A stretch of DNA of 64,000 nucleotides from UBA2357 sp041916775 (GTDB lineage Bacteria > Pseudomonadota > Gammaproteobacteria > Burkholderiales > Rhodocyclaceae): positions 72,083-136,082 of the forward strand of contig JAYRYZ010000013.1 of NCBI GenBank assembly GCA_041916775.1, given 5' to 3'. Each line of letters starts with the position of its first letter. The stretch's first letter is position 1. Position numbers and translations under genes: made by a program. Below the pieces are notes generated by a model that was not told where the DNA came from, did no database searches, and saw only the letters and a program-made list of their open reading frames with translations. Shown here one piece after another: positions 16,613-22,977 of this stretch.

Positions 16613-16852
16613 ATGGCCCTTGATCCCCGACTACGCTTCGGCCTGAAGCTGATAGAAATCAGAAAGTCCAGAGGGTGGTCGCAAGAACGCCTGGCACTGG
16701 AAAGTGGCTTGGCGCGCAGCTACCTAGGGGGTGTTGAGCGTGGGCAACGCAACATCGCCTTACTCAACATCTTCAAGTTGGCCGAGGCACTGGGGGTGGA
16801 GCCTTCAGCACTGCTGGAGGCACCGGCTGCCGGACAGGAGTCAGCTCCGTAA
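16613..16852 (+). CDS. XRE-family regulator, controller-protein-like
   Basis: A 79-aa single-domain HTH protein: 'FGLKLIEIRKSRGWSQERLALESGLARSYLGGVERGQRN' is a standard five-helix XRE fold, followed by 'LNIFKLAEALGVEPSALLE'. Size and sequence resemble C proteins that time expression of restriction-modification genes. The start is preceded by AAGAAGAGAG. Upstream ACTCATAG boxes suggest self-regulation. Whether it controls the hsd operon 1.7 kb away cannot be decided from sequence. Confidence 0.8.
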   Translation: MALDPRLRFGLKLIEIRKSRGWSQERLALESGLARSYLGGVERGQRNIALLNIFKLAEALGVEPSALLEAPAAGQESAP

Positions 16853-16869
16853 CATCGTAGCGCTACGTT

Positions 16870-16885
16870 ATCGTAACGTTACGAT
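16870..16885. repeat. 16-bp perfect palindrome after XRE gene
   Basis: ATCGTAACGTTACGAT is perfectly self-complementary and is flanked by a wider inverted pair, ACATCGTA (16853-16860) and TACGATGT (16880-16887). There is no T-tract, so it is not a clear terminator. It may be a protein-binding site or a factor-dependent terminator hairpin. Confidence 0.6.
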
Positions 16886-17292
16886 GTCATCTGACACGGG
16901 ATGGGTTATCTTCCACTTTGTCGCGACTGTAGCGATGTACGCCAATTTGTGCGCATTCCGGTGAAACTCGCCACTGATTCCGATGGAAACCCTACGATCT
17001 ATTCCAATGCCTCCAGCCAGTTGCGAAATCGCACTCACCTGACCACCGAATCGTGTCGACCTGACCGGCTCCAAGCGACCCAGAACAGTAACCCGCTCAC
17101 ACGTCACCTATCCGGCAAGTAACCGAGCATAGAGGTCACACAGCGCAGCAATCGGCTGAGCCCCCTTCAGCCGTTTCGGTCATTCCCCGATGCGAATGAC
17201 AACGACCGCTTTACACAAAATCCGAACACGCTCTGCCGTAGACCTTGATCATTTTGGCGCGCATGGCCACCCAGTCGAAAGCCATGGAGTCT
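16886..17292. other. Non-coding segment with possible decayed IS end
   Basis: No gene is supported. Around 16954-17015 the text 'gcattccggtgaaactcgcc', 'actgattccgatgg' and 'ctattccaatgcc' repeats an ATTCCR word every ~25-30 bp, reminiscent of the multiple terminal repeats of IS21-family elements. No istA/istB remains, so this would be at most a solo end. The rest up to the IS66 insertion shows nothing recognisable. Confidence 0.35.
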
Positions 17293-17300
17293 CTTTCTGC
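17293..17300. repeat. Target site duplication of IS66 element (left copy)
   Basis: CTTTCTGC here is repeated exactly at 19760-19767 on the other side of the element. Eight base pairs is the duplication length normal for IS66-family insertions. Confidence 0.95.
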
Positions 17301-17341
17301 GTAAGCGTCCGCCCACGACCGTCTAGCCAGTCGTCACTTTT

Positions 17342-18859
17342 TCAGGCAGCCGCAGCCTGCGGCACCGGCGTGGCGAGTTGTTCGGCCACATTCCACGGCA
17401 GCAACTCGCCGACCCGGTTCACCGGATGCTCGGCGATGCAGCCGATCACATGACGCAGGTAGGCCTCGGGGTCGAGTCCGTTGAGCTTGGCGGTGCCGAT
17501 CAGGCTGTAGATCGCAGCAGCGCGCTCGCCGCCCGCGTCTGAACCGGCAAAAAGGTAATTCTTGCGTCCGATGGCGACCGTGCGCAGCACCCGTTCGGCG
17601 GCGTTGTTGTCGATCTCGATGCGCCCGTCGGTGCTGTAGCGCGTGAGCGCCTCCCAGCGCGCGAGCGCATAGCGGATCGCCTCAGCCAGTGCCGATTTCT
17701 GCGACAGTTGCTTCAAGGTCGCATCGAACCAGGCGCGTAGCGCCACCAGCGCGGGGCCGGCGCGCGCCTGGCGCTCGGCCTGACGCAGTTCGGGTGGCTT
17801 GCCGCGGATGGCCTCTTCGATCGCATAGAGTGCGCCGATCTGCTTGAGCGCCTCGGCCGCAAGCGGCGAGGCCTGGGCCTTGTGCAGGTCGTAGAACTTG
17901 CGCCGCACGTGCGCCCAGCACGCAGCCTCGGCGATGGTGCCATCCGCGTAGAGCGGGCCGAATCCGGCAAACGCATCGGCTTGCAGGATGCCCGCGAACT
18001 GGGCGAGGTGGCGTTGCGGGTGCTCGCCGCGGCGATTGGGCGAGTAGGCAAACCACACCGCAGGCGGGGTGTCATCGCCGGCGGGACGGTCGTCGCGTAC
18101 ATAGGTCCATAGCCGCCCGGTGCGGGTCTGGCCTTCGCCGGGCGCGAGCACCGGCACCGGGGTGTCGTCGGCGTGCAGCTTGGTCGCTGCGAGCACGTGC
18201 CGGCGTAGCGCCTCGACCAGCGGGCGCAGCAGCGCGTTGCACTGACCCACCCAGTCGGCCAGCGTCGAGCGCTCGAGCTCGACCCCTTCACGGGCATAGA
18301 TGCCACTTTGACGATACAGCGGCAGGTGGTCGCAATACTTCGCCACCAGCACGTGGGCCAACAACCCGGGGCCGGCCAGGCCTCGCGCGATCGGGCGCGT
18401 GGGGGCGTCGGCCTGCACGATGGCGTCGCACCGGCTGCAGGCGAACTTCGGGCGCACGTGGCGGATCACCCGAAAGCTGGCCGGCACGTACTCGAGCATC
18501 TCGCTCACGGTCTCGCCCATCTGCTTGAGCGCACCGCCGCAGGCCGGGCAGTCGCACGCCGCGGGCAGGTGCTCTTGGGTGTCGCGCGGCAGGTGATCGG
18601 GCAGCGGCTTGCGCGGTGCTGGCTCACGGGCGGGTTTGTCCGCCTCGACGGGCGCTTCGGCCCGCAGGGTCTCGAGCTCTTCGAGCGAGAGCTCGAGCTG
18701 GCTCAGCATCTCGTTCATCTGCTCGGACTTGCGCCCGAACTGCATGCGGCGCAGCTTGGCGATCACCAGCTTCAGGTGCTCGATCTCGGCGGCCTGTTCG
18801 CTCACCTTGGCCCGCAGGGCAGAGACTTCGTCAGGAGGGCAAACAGGGGCGATCGACAT
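17342..18859 (-). CDS. tnpC: IS66 transposase TnpC (DDE)
   Basis: A 505-aa transposase (ATG 18859; a start seven codons upstream is possible). The N-terminus has a leucine-zipper-like coiled coil ('VSEQAAEIEHLKLVIAKLRR') and 'QFGRKSEQ', followed by a zinc-binding region ('CDCPACGGALKQMGE', 'FACSRCDAIV'). The catalytic core shows Asp in 'KLHADDTPVPVL', Asp in 'LYADGTIAEAACWAHVRR', and Glu in 'RIEIDNNAAERVLR'. The C-terminal 'LIGTAKLNGLDPEAYLRHVI' is the IS66 C-terminal domain. It catalyses cut-and-paste/copy movement of the element with TnpA and TnpB. Confidence 0.97.
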   Translation of the reverse strand: MSIAPVCPPDEVSALRAKVSEQAAEIEHLKLVIAKLRRMQFGRKSEQMNEMLSQLELSLEELETLRAEAPVEADKPAREPAPRKPLPDHLPRDTQEHLPAACDCPACGGALKQMGETVSEMLEYVPASFRVIRHVRPKFACSRCDAIVQADAPTRPIARGLAGPGLLAHVLVAKYCDHLPLYRQSGIYAREGVELERSTLADWVGQCNALLRPLVEALRRHVLAATKLHADDTPVPVLAPGEGQTRTGRLWTYVRDDRPAGDDTPPAVWFAYSPNRRGEHPQRHLAQFAGILQADAFAGFGPLYADGTIAEAACWAHVRRKFYDLHKAQASPLAAEALKQIGALYAIEEAIRGKPPELRQAERQARAGPALVALRAWFDATLKQLSQKSALAEAIRYALARWEALTRYSTDGRIEIDNNAAERVLRTVAIGRKNYLFAGSDAGGERAAAIYSLIGTAKLNGLDPEAYLRHVIGCIAEHPVNRVGELLPWNVAEQLATPVPQAAAA

Positions 18860-18915
18860 GACGAGATTATACCCGATCATGCGCTTAACTACCGCTAAAA
18901 CACTGGTTTTATGCC

Positions 18916-19260
18916 CTATGCGGCACGATTCGGCGCGGTGCGAACCGGGCGCCGCCAGTCGATGCCTTCGAGTAACATCGACAACTGCGCCGGCGTCAGA
19001 TGAATGGCGCCCTCAGTGGCCTGGGGCCACACAAAACGACCATCCTCGAGGCGCTTGGCAAACAAGCACATGCCATCACCGCTCCACCACAACAGCTTTA
19101 CCAGGGCACCACGCCGGCCGCGGAAGATGAACACGTGGCCCGAGAAGGGATTCTTGGTGAGCGCCTCCTGCACAATTGCGGCCAGGCCGTCCATGCCGCG
19201 ACGCATGTCGGTCACCCCGGCTACCAGCCAGATGCGCGTGCCTGCCGGTAAGCCGATCAT
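18916..19260 (-). CDS. tnpB: IS66 accessory protein TnpB
   Basis: A 114-aa protein of the IS66 Orf2 family: 'GTRIWLVAGVTDMRRGMDGL', 'FSGHVFIFRGRRGALVKLLW' and 'DGMCLFAKRLEDGRFVWP' are the conserved blocks. It overlaps tnpA by ATGA, showing translational coupling. It is required for IS66 transposition in studied members; its biochemical role is not clear. Confidence 0.96.
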   Translation of the reverse strand: MIGLPAGTRIWLVAGVTDMRRGMDGLAAIVQEALTKNPFSGHVFIFRGRRGALVKLLWWSGDGMCLFAKRLEDGRFVWPQATEGAIHLTPAQLSMLLEGIDWRRPVRTAPNRAA

Positions 19261-19718
19261 GCCCGCTCGGCCAGGCAGTCGAGGACTGTACGCAGCGCGT
19301 CGCGATTGATGTCGCCAAGCACCCGTACCGTCGCTGCGCCGATCACGATCTCGAGCGCAGCCACCGGGTTGGCGGCAACCGGTGCCGGCGCTGGCGTGGC
19401 CGCCGGCGACACGGTCATCACAGGCAACAGGTTCGGCATCTCGAACACCTGCGTTCCTGGTATCGGCAGATGGTCGGACTCAAACTCACCGAACCACCCC
19501 GCCCGGTAGTGGCGGCGCCACTTGAACAGCAGGTTTGTGTTGATTCCGTGTTCGAGCGCGAGCTTGGCTACCGAGATGCCCGGCTCGCAAGCCATGACAG
19601 CCAGGCGGCGCTTGAAATCGATCGGGTAATTCGGACGACCCTTGCGGGTTACGCGGGTGTTGCCATTCGTGGCCAAAGTGGTCCCCACCAGAAATTTGGT
19701 GGGCACCACTCTGGGCAA
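19257..19718 (-). CDS. tnpA: IS66 accessory protein TnpA
   Basis: A 153-aa frame in which the real start may lie up to ~20 codons inside, because an imperfect hairpin (12-bp arms, 19678-19689 and 19698-19709) occupies the first codons. The HTH part is 'YPIDFKRRLAVMACEPGISV' then 'KLALEHGINTNLLFKWRRHY', typical of Orf1 of IS66/IS3-type elements. A Pro/Ala-rich linker follows, then a C-terminal domain shared by IS66 TnpA. It likely binds the element ends. Confidence 0.93.
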   Translation of the reverse strand: MPRVVPTKFLVGTTLATNGNTRVTRKGRPNYPIDFKRRLAVMACEPGISVAKLALEHGINTNLLFKWRRHYRAGWFGEFESDHLPIPGTQVFEMPNLLPVMTVSPAATPAPAPVAANPVAALEIVIGAATVRVLGDINRDALRTVLDCLAERA

Positions 19719-19759
19719 TCCCCGTCAGGAGCGAAAGACGGTGATGGGCGGACGGTTAC

Positions 19760-19767
19760 CTTTCTGC
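19760..19767. repeat. Target site duplication of IS66 element (right copy)
   Basis: CTTTCTGC, identical to 17293-17300. It ends immediately before the stop codon of the HNH gene (minus strand). Confidence 0.95.
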
Positions 19768-20853
19768 TCAGTCAGCCTCGGACTCTGCGTCCGGCACCGC
19801 CACAATGTCTGGTTGGTCGATGAGCTGGTCGTAGCTGAAAGTCATGAAAGCGGACTCGCCGCGAACGAGCTCGATCCCACTCATGTCGAACTCTTTGTGG
19901 CCGGCCCTGCCGTATCGCAGTTGATGCTCGACATCCGCCCAGGTGTTCGGCCACAGGGCTGTGGCGAACTTTCCCACCTCGAGTTGCTTGCGATCTTCAA
20001 TGTGCATAGGCAGCGCGATTTGGAAAGCGTGGTTGCTAAGCTGCAAGATGAACTGCATGTAGAGGCAGTCGTCGGGGCTCCCCGGCTTGCGCCGTAGCAG
20101 CCAGCAGGCTACCCGGTCGTTGGGCAGTGGGCCTGGCGCGAATTGGTAGAGGATACGGAGTGGCCGGTAGGGATAGCTCTCAAACGTGTGGATCGGCAGA
20201 AGAATCCACTTCTTCAAGTGGGCGCACCGATGCTCCACGTCGGGAGGCATCACCGCAATTGCCATTTTCACCAAGCATTTGAAGACGCCCATTGGCACGT
20301 AGGCTGGCCGGTCGAGCGTGAGTTTGACGGTCTTGGTCGCTTCGTCGAGCTCGTGGCGGACATCGTTGGCCCCCATGAGAATCTTGAGGCCATGGCGCAC
20401 GGCGCCCGAGCCCGTCTCGGCCGGCGTGGAGGCGACAGTAGCGTCGATACGGAACTTCTTATCGTTGGACTTGATGGAGGGGACGCCTTCCTTACCCTTG
20501 ATGCGGCCCAAGCTCCGCCAAGGCAGCGTCCACTTGCCGAAGTCGTCTTCGATCCGCTTGGCGAAGTCCCCATTGCAGGTGTCGCACTCCTCGTAATCGA
20601 AGAGCCAGTCGTTGCCCACTTGATCCGGAATGGCATGGGCGAGCTTCTTGAACTTGACCTCCGGCGCGGCACGCCCACAGTAGCGGCAAACCTGCTTGGC
20701 CTTGTCGCCGAGGTAGACGCGCTCGCTGCCCGGCCGGAAGGCGAACATGTTGGCGATTTCGTACCGAGCATCGAACCATTCAAGGCGCTCGACCATGGCT
20801 TTTTGGATGTCTGCACGGAGCTGCACGGCGTCTATTTCGGCAGACTGCGTCAT
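19768..20853 (-). CDS. HNH endonuclease-like protein
   Basis: A 361-aa protein with a strong ribosome-binding site (AAGGAGG). Residues ~50-110 form an HNH_5-type zinc-containing module: 'VCRYCGRAAPEVKFKKLAHA' supplies CxxC and the general-base His, 'CDTCN' the second CxxC, with the closing Asn. The rest (~250 aa) is unrecognised, with 'SGAVRHGLKILMGANDVRH' and 'CLYMQFILQLSNHAFQIALP'. It is probably a DNA-cutting enzyme, possibly another defence function or a homing-type nuclease. The IS66 element inserted directly behind its stop codon, so the protein is intact. Confidence 0.72.
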   Translation of the reverse strand: MTQSAEIDAVQLRADIQKAMVERLEWFDARYEIANMFAFRPGSERVYLGDKAKQVCRYCGRAAPEVKFKKLAHAIPDQVGNDWLFDYEECDTCNGDFAKRIEDDFGKWTLPWRSLGRIKGKEGVPSIKSNDKKFRIDATVASTPAETGSGAVRHGLKILMGANDVRHELDEATKTVKLTLDRPAYVPMGVFKCLVKMAIAVMPPDVEHRCAHLKKWILLPIHTFESYPYRPLRILYQFAPGPLPNDRVACWLLRRKPGSPDDCLYMQFILQLSNHAFQIALPMHIEDRKQLEVGKFATALWPNTWADVEHQLRYGRAGHKEFDMSGIELVRGESAFMTFSYDQLIDQPDIVAVPDAESEAD

Positions 20854-21284
20854 GGCTTCCTCCTTGATCTGGCGTGCGATTGTTCAGCGCGGCCTGTCAC
20901 TATACTCAGTTTCACGGTAATGAATGGCCACGACATGCCCGTCGATAACATGTGAGAACAACAGATGCCAATGGCCCCTGTCATTTTGAATGACGAGTAG
21001 CTGCAAGGAGGTCGGCGGGTAACGGTTTGCCGTTATCCACCGGCGGGAGCGAAGGATTGCCCACAGCCGCAGGGCGGCAGCTACTAGGTTTTTACAAATA
21101 CTAGAAAAGACTAAAAGCAGAACTACTAGAAGCGACCTCACCATTTCGTTGAATCCCAGTCCCAGCGGGGCTTACAGGCGATTTCAAACAATAGTCTCGA
21201 CTAGTGATGTCACGTAAAGCAGCTAGCGATGTCACGTACCGATGACTAGCGATGTCACGTGGACAACCCGAAAAGCCCACAGGC
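20854..21284. other. Putative plasmid-type origin (oriV) region
   Basis: This 431-bp spacer between the HNH gene and repA contains three iterons (21201-21260), a TTATCCAC DnaA-box-like sequence (21033-21040) beside an ACGG...CCGT inverted repeat, and an A+T-rich stretch with CTAGTA/CTAGAA words at 21083-21130. An 86-codon minus-strand frame (20884-21144) is open here but has no ribosome-binding site and no family match that I can see. The combination of iterons, DnaA box, A+T-rich DNA and an adjacent RepA gene is that of an iteron-controlled origin. Confidence 0.55.
21201..21260. repeat. Three RepA-type iterons
   Basis: CTAGTGATGTCACGT (21201-21215), CTAGCGATGTCACGT (21223-21237) and CTAGCGATGTCACGT (21246-21260) are spaced 22 and 23 bp start to start, about two helical turns. 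They lie 25 bp beyond the end of repA. Such arrays are binding sites for plasmid replication initiators. Confidence 0.85.
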
Positions 21285-22307
21285 TTATCCCCTCCTCCTA
21301 GTCGCTGCGATATGTAGGCGTGCAGGGGTGAGGATCAGGTGGTCTTTCGTTTCCTCGATGTGGTTCCGAGCCTCGGGATAGAACAGCAGCGCTTCATTTA
21401 GCCGGAGGCGGAAATTCGTCTTGAAGTTTGCCAGCCCCTTGGGAGTATTCGCATAGCCAGAGCCGAACTGCATCATCAGGCCAGTCCATGGCACGTGAAC
21501 AAGCCGCTTGCCTCCCTTGGCTGTCGCCACGTTCAGGGTGAACATTCGGTAGACCAGCCATGTGTAGATGTCCATCGCCAGAGGCGATTTTTTGAGCGCT
21601 TGCAGCGCCTCCATCTTGATCGGTACGGGGGCACTGATCAGTCGTTTGAAAAAGTCCGCGCTCAAGGTAATCGAGCTTTCCCACAGTCCTCGTTGCTCCG
21701 TGTCGCAAGCGCTCCAGAAGACAAACGCCTCCTCGGCGATGAGGATGTTCCTGACGCGCGACACATCCCCTTCTGTGCCGTCGATGGAAATCATCGAATG
21801 CACTAGCCGCAAGCTCTGGTCACGCACTCGCGCGATATACCGACCATCATTGTGCAGGTCGAGCTTTTGCAGGAATTCCGACTGGGAACGTCCGAGCAAT
21901 AGTTCTGGACTACCTGTACGAACGGCTTCAGTACACATCCACGCCAGCAACAGGCGCGGCAGCCCACCATACGGCACGCCATACTCTGGATTAGCTACGA
22001 TGGAAAGGTTCAGCTTGCCCGTGCCGCGTTTGAAATAGCTGGTCTTGGGGTCTGTATGAGGAAGCGTGGCCTGCGCCAGAAAGTGCGCTATGTAGCCTGT
22101 CGCGCCTGCGCTACGGGCCTGCTCGACCTCCAGCTCCACAGCTTCGTCGATCAGGTGGCGTACCCGCGGAGTCAATGCTTGGGCGGCGTCGTGCTGCTCC
22201 GCCTGCTTCGTCACTTCGGCAGCTTTCTGCTTGATCCAAGGCAGTGGATCGCGCTCGGGCGTGGCCTCTGCCAAGCCAGTGTCCAGCAAACTGCCCATGC
22301 TGCGCAT
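21285..22307 (-). CDS. repA: Plasmid-type replication initiator RepA
   Basis: A 340-aa protein of the 'plasmid encoded RepA' family: 'RVRHLIDEAVELEVEQARSAG', 'ATGYIAHFLAQATLPHTDP', 'YGVPYGGLPRLLLAWMCTEAV', 'SPLAMDIYTWLVYRM' and 'HVPWTGLMMQFG' are its conserved blocks. These proteins bind iterons and start replication of broad-host-range plasmids, and they occur in integrated elements together with an AlpA-type gene, as here. An AGGATCAGGA sequence precedes the ATG. The iterons follow the gene. The frame is full-length, so the island may still be able to replicate after excision. Confidence 0.85.
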   Translation of the reverse strand: MRSMGSLLDTGLAEATPERDPLPWIKQKAAEVTKQAEQHDAAQALTPRVRHLIDEAVELEVEQARSAGATGYIAHFLAQATLPHTDPKTSYFKRGTGKLNLSIVANPEYGVPYGGLPRLLLAWMCTEAVRTGSPELLLGRSQSEFLQKLDLHNDGRYIARVRDQSLRLVHSMISIDGTEGDVSRVRNILIAEEAFVFWSACDTEQRGLWESSITLSADFFKRLISAPVPIKMEALQALKKSPLAMDIYTWLVYRMFTLNVATAKGGKRLVHVPWTGLMMQFGSGYANTPKGLANFKTNFRLRLNEALLFYPEARNHIEETKDHLILTPARLHIAATRRRG

Positions 22308-22345
22308 CGTCGAATCCTGATCCTTGGCCTGCGAAATCGCGGCGA

Positions 22346-22558
22346 TCAGGGATGGGCAGCGTTGTTGCTGGCGGTGCGGGCGGCTGCGGCCTTCTGTCCG
22401 AGCCAGGTATCAATCTCGTGCTCCAGCCATCCGACAACCCGTTTGTTGATCTGGATGGATACCGGGAATGTCGGATCATCGCGAGTGATCCGCCAGAGCG
22501 TTACGTCATTGATACCGCCAAGCTTTTCGCAGACGGCCTTGCGGCGTAGAATTTTCAT
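22346..22558 (-). CDS. AlpA-like HTH regulator
   Basis: A 70-aa MerR/AlpA-type DNA-binding protein: 'MKILRRKAVCEKLGGINDVT', 'LWRITRDDPTFPVSIQI', 'VVGWLEHEIDTWL'. ATG 22558 is preceded by AGGAGGTGAG, so this start is preferred over one six codons upstream. AlpA proteins activate integrase/excision in P4-like elements; its place directly upstream of repA suggests control of replication or excision. Confidence 0.88.
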   Translation of the reverse strand: MKILRRKAVCEKLGGINDVTLWRITRDDPTFPVSIQINKRVVGWLEHEIDTWLGQKAAAARTASNNAAHP

Positions 22559-22977
22559 TGCTCTCACCTCCTGCACATTGAAAGTCGATGCAGGAAGTTT
22601 CAGGCGGTGACCCGGCAGCGGTCACGGATTCCCAGAAGGGAATTTTTGCAGCAAAAAATCCGACAGTAGCGATGCGGGTCAAGCAAGCGATGCGCGGGCC
22701 TCGCTCCGGGTAGCAGCGGCCAAGGTGTATATGGAAGTGACTACAAGATGAGCAAAAACAGAGGCAATGCCGCTTCTATTAACGCTTTTCAGCCAAATTT
22801 TAGGTTTAACGTCTGACCTCCGCTGCAACATTCGCCACGGCTGCTGTGCGGCCGTGGCGGGCCGAGAGCGACGCGACGATTGCGTTTTGGGGCCAGCCGG
22901 CAGAGACTCGCATCTGACGAAGCCCCCAATACCGCGCCGATCCGGCGCCACGACCCGGTAACCAATGGATCTGCGTG
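22559..22977. other. Right-end spacer of the island
   Basis: No gene is seen. The segment holds an 11-bp inverted repeat around one base (GGAATTTTTGC / GCAAAAAATCC, 22640-22661, one mismatch) that could be the AlpA operator, the candidate attR 12-mer (22722-22733), and a GCCACGGC/GCCGTGGC hairpin (22835-22860). Host DNA resumes before the hybrid kinase at 22978. Confidence 0.55.
22722..22733. repeat. Candidate right attachment site (attR)
   Basis: AAGGTGTATATG, identical to 882-893. A second shared word, AAGTGACTAC, follows at 22735-22744 and is also found at 839-848 near the left end. The assignment rests on the repeat and on its position between island genes and host genes. Confidence 0.45.

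Larger units (their letters stand above)
17301..19759 (-). mobile_element. Intact IS66-family insertion sequence (2459 bp)
   Basis: The element carries tnpA, tnpB and tnpC in the standard order on the minus strand. Its ends are imperfect inverted repeats: GTAAGCGTCCGCCCACGACC at 17301 and, on the other strand from 19759, GTAACCGTCCGCCCATCACC; both then read GTCT. The GTAA start is typical of IS66. Perfect 8-bp target duplications (CTTTCTGC) flank it, and all three ORFs are open, so the insertion looks recent and possibly active. It sits directly behind the stop codon of the HNH nuclease gene, so no gene is visibly interrupted. Confidence 0.96.

Noticed and set aside
20143..20955. 270-codon plus-strand frame opposite the HNH gene
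   Set aside because: Shadow of a GC-rich real gene; the minus-strand product has a clear zinc-nuclease motif and a strong ribosome-binding site.
20884..21144. 86-codon minus-strand frame upstream of the HNH gene
   Set aside because: It runs through the putative origin (A+T-rich DNA and DnaA-box-like site), has no ribosome-binding site and matches no family; kept only as a note in the origin region.
21201..21260. Short CRISPR-like array
   Set aside because: Three 15-bp units with 7-8-bp gaps are far too short for CRISPR repeats and spacers and no cas gene is near; iterons fit better.
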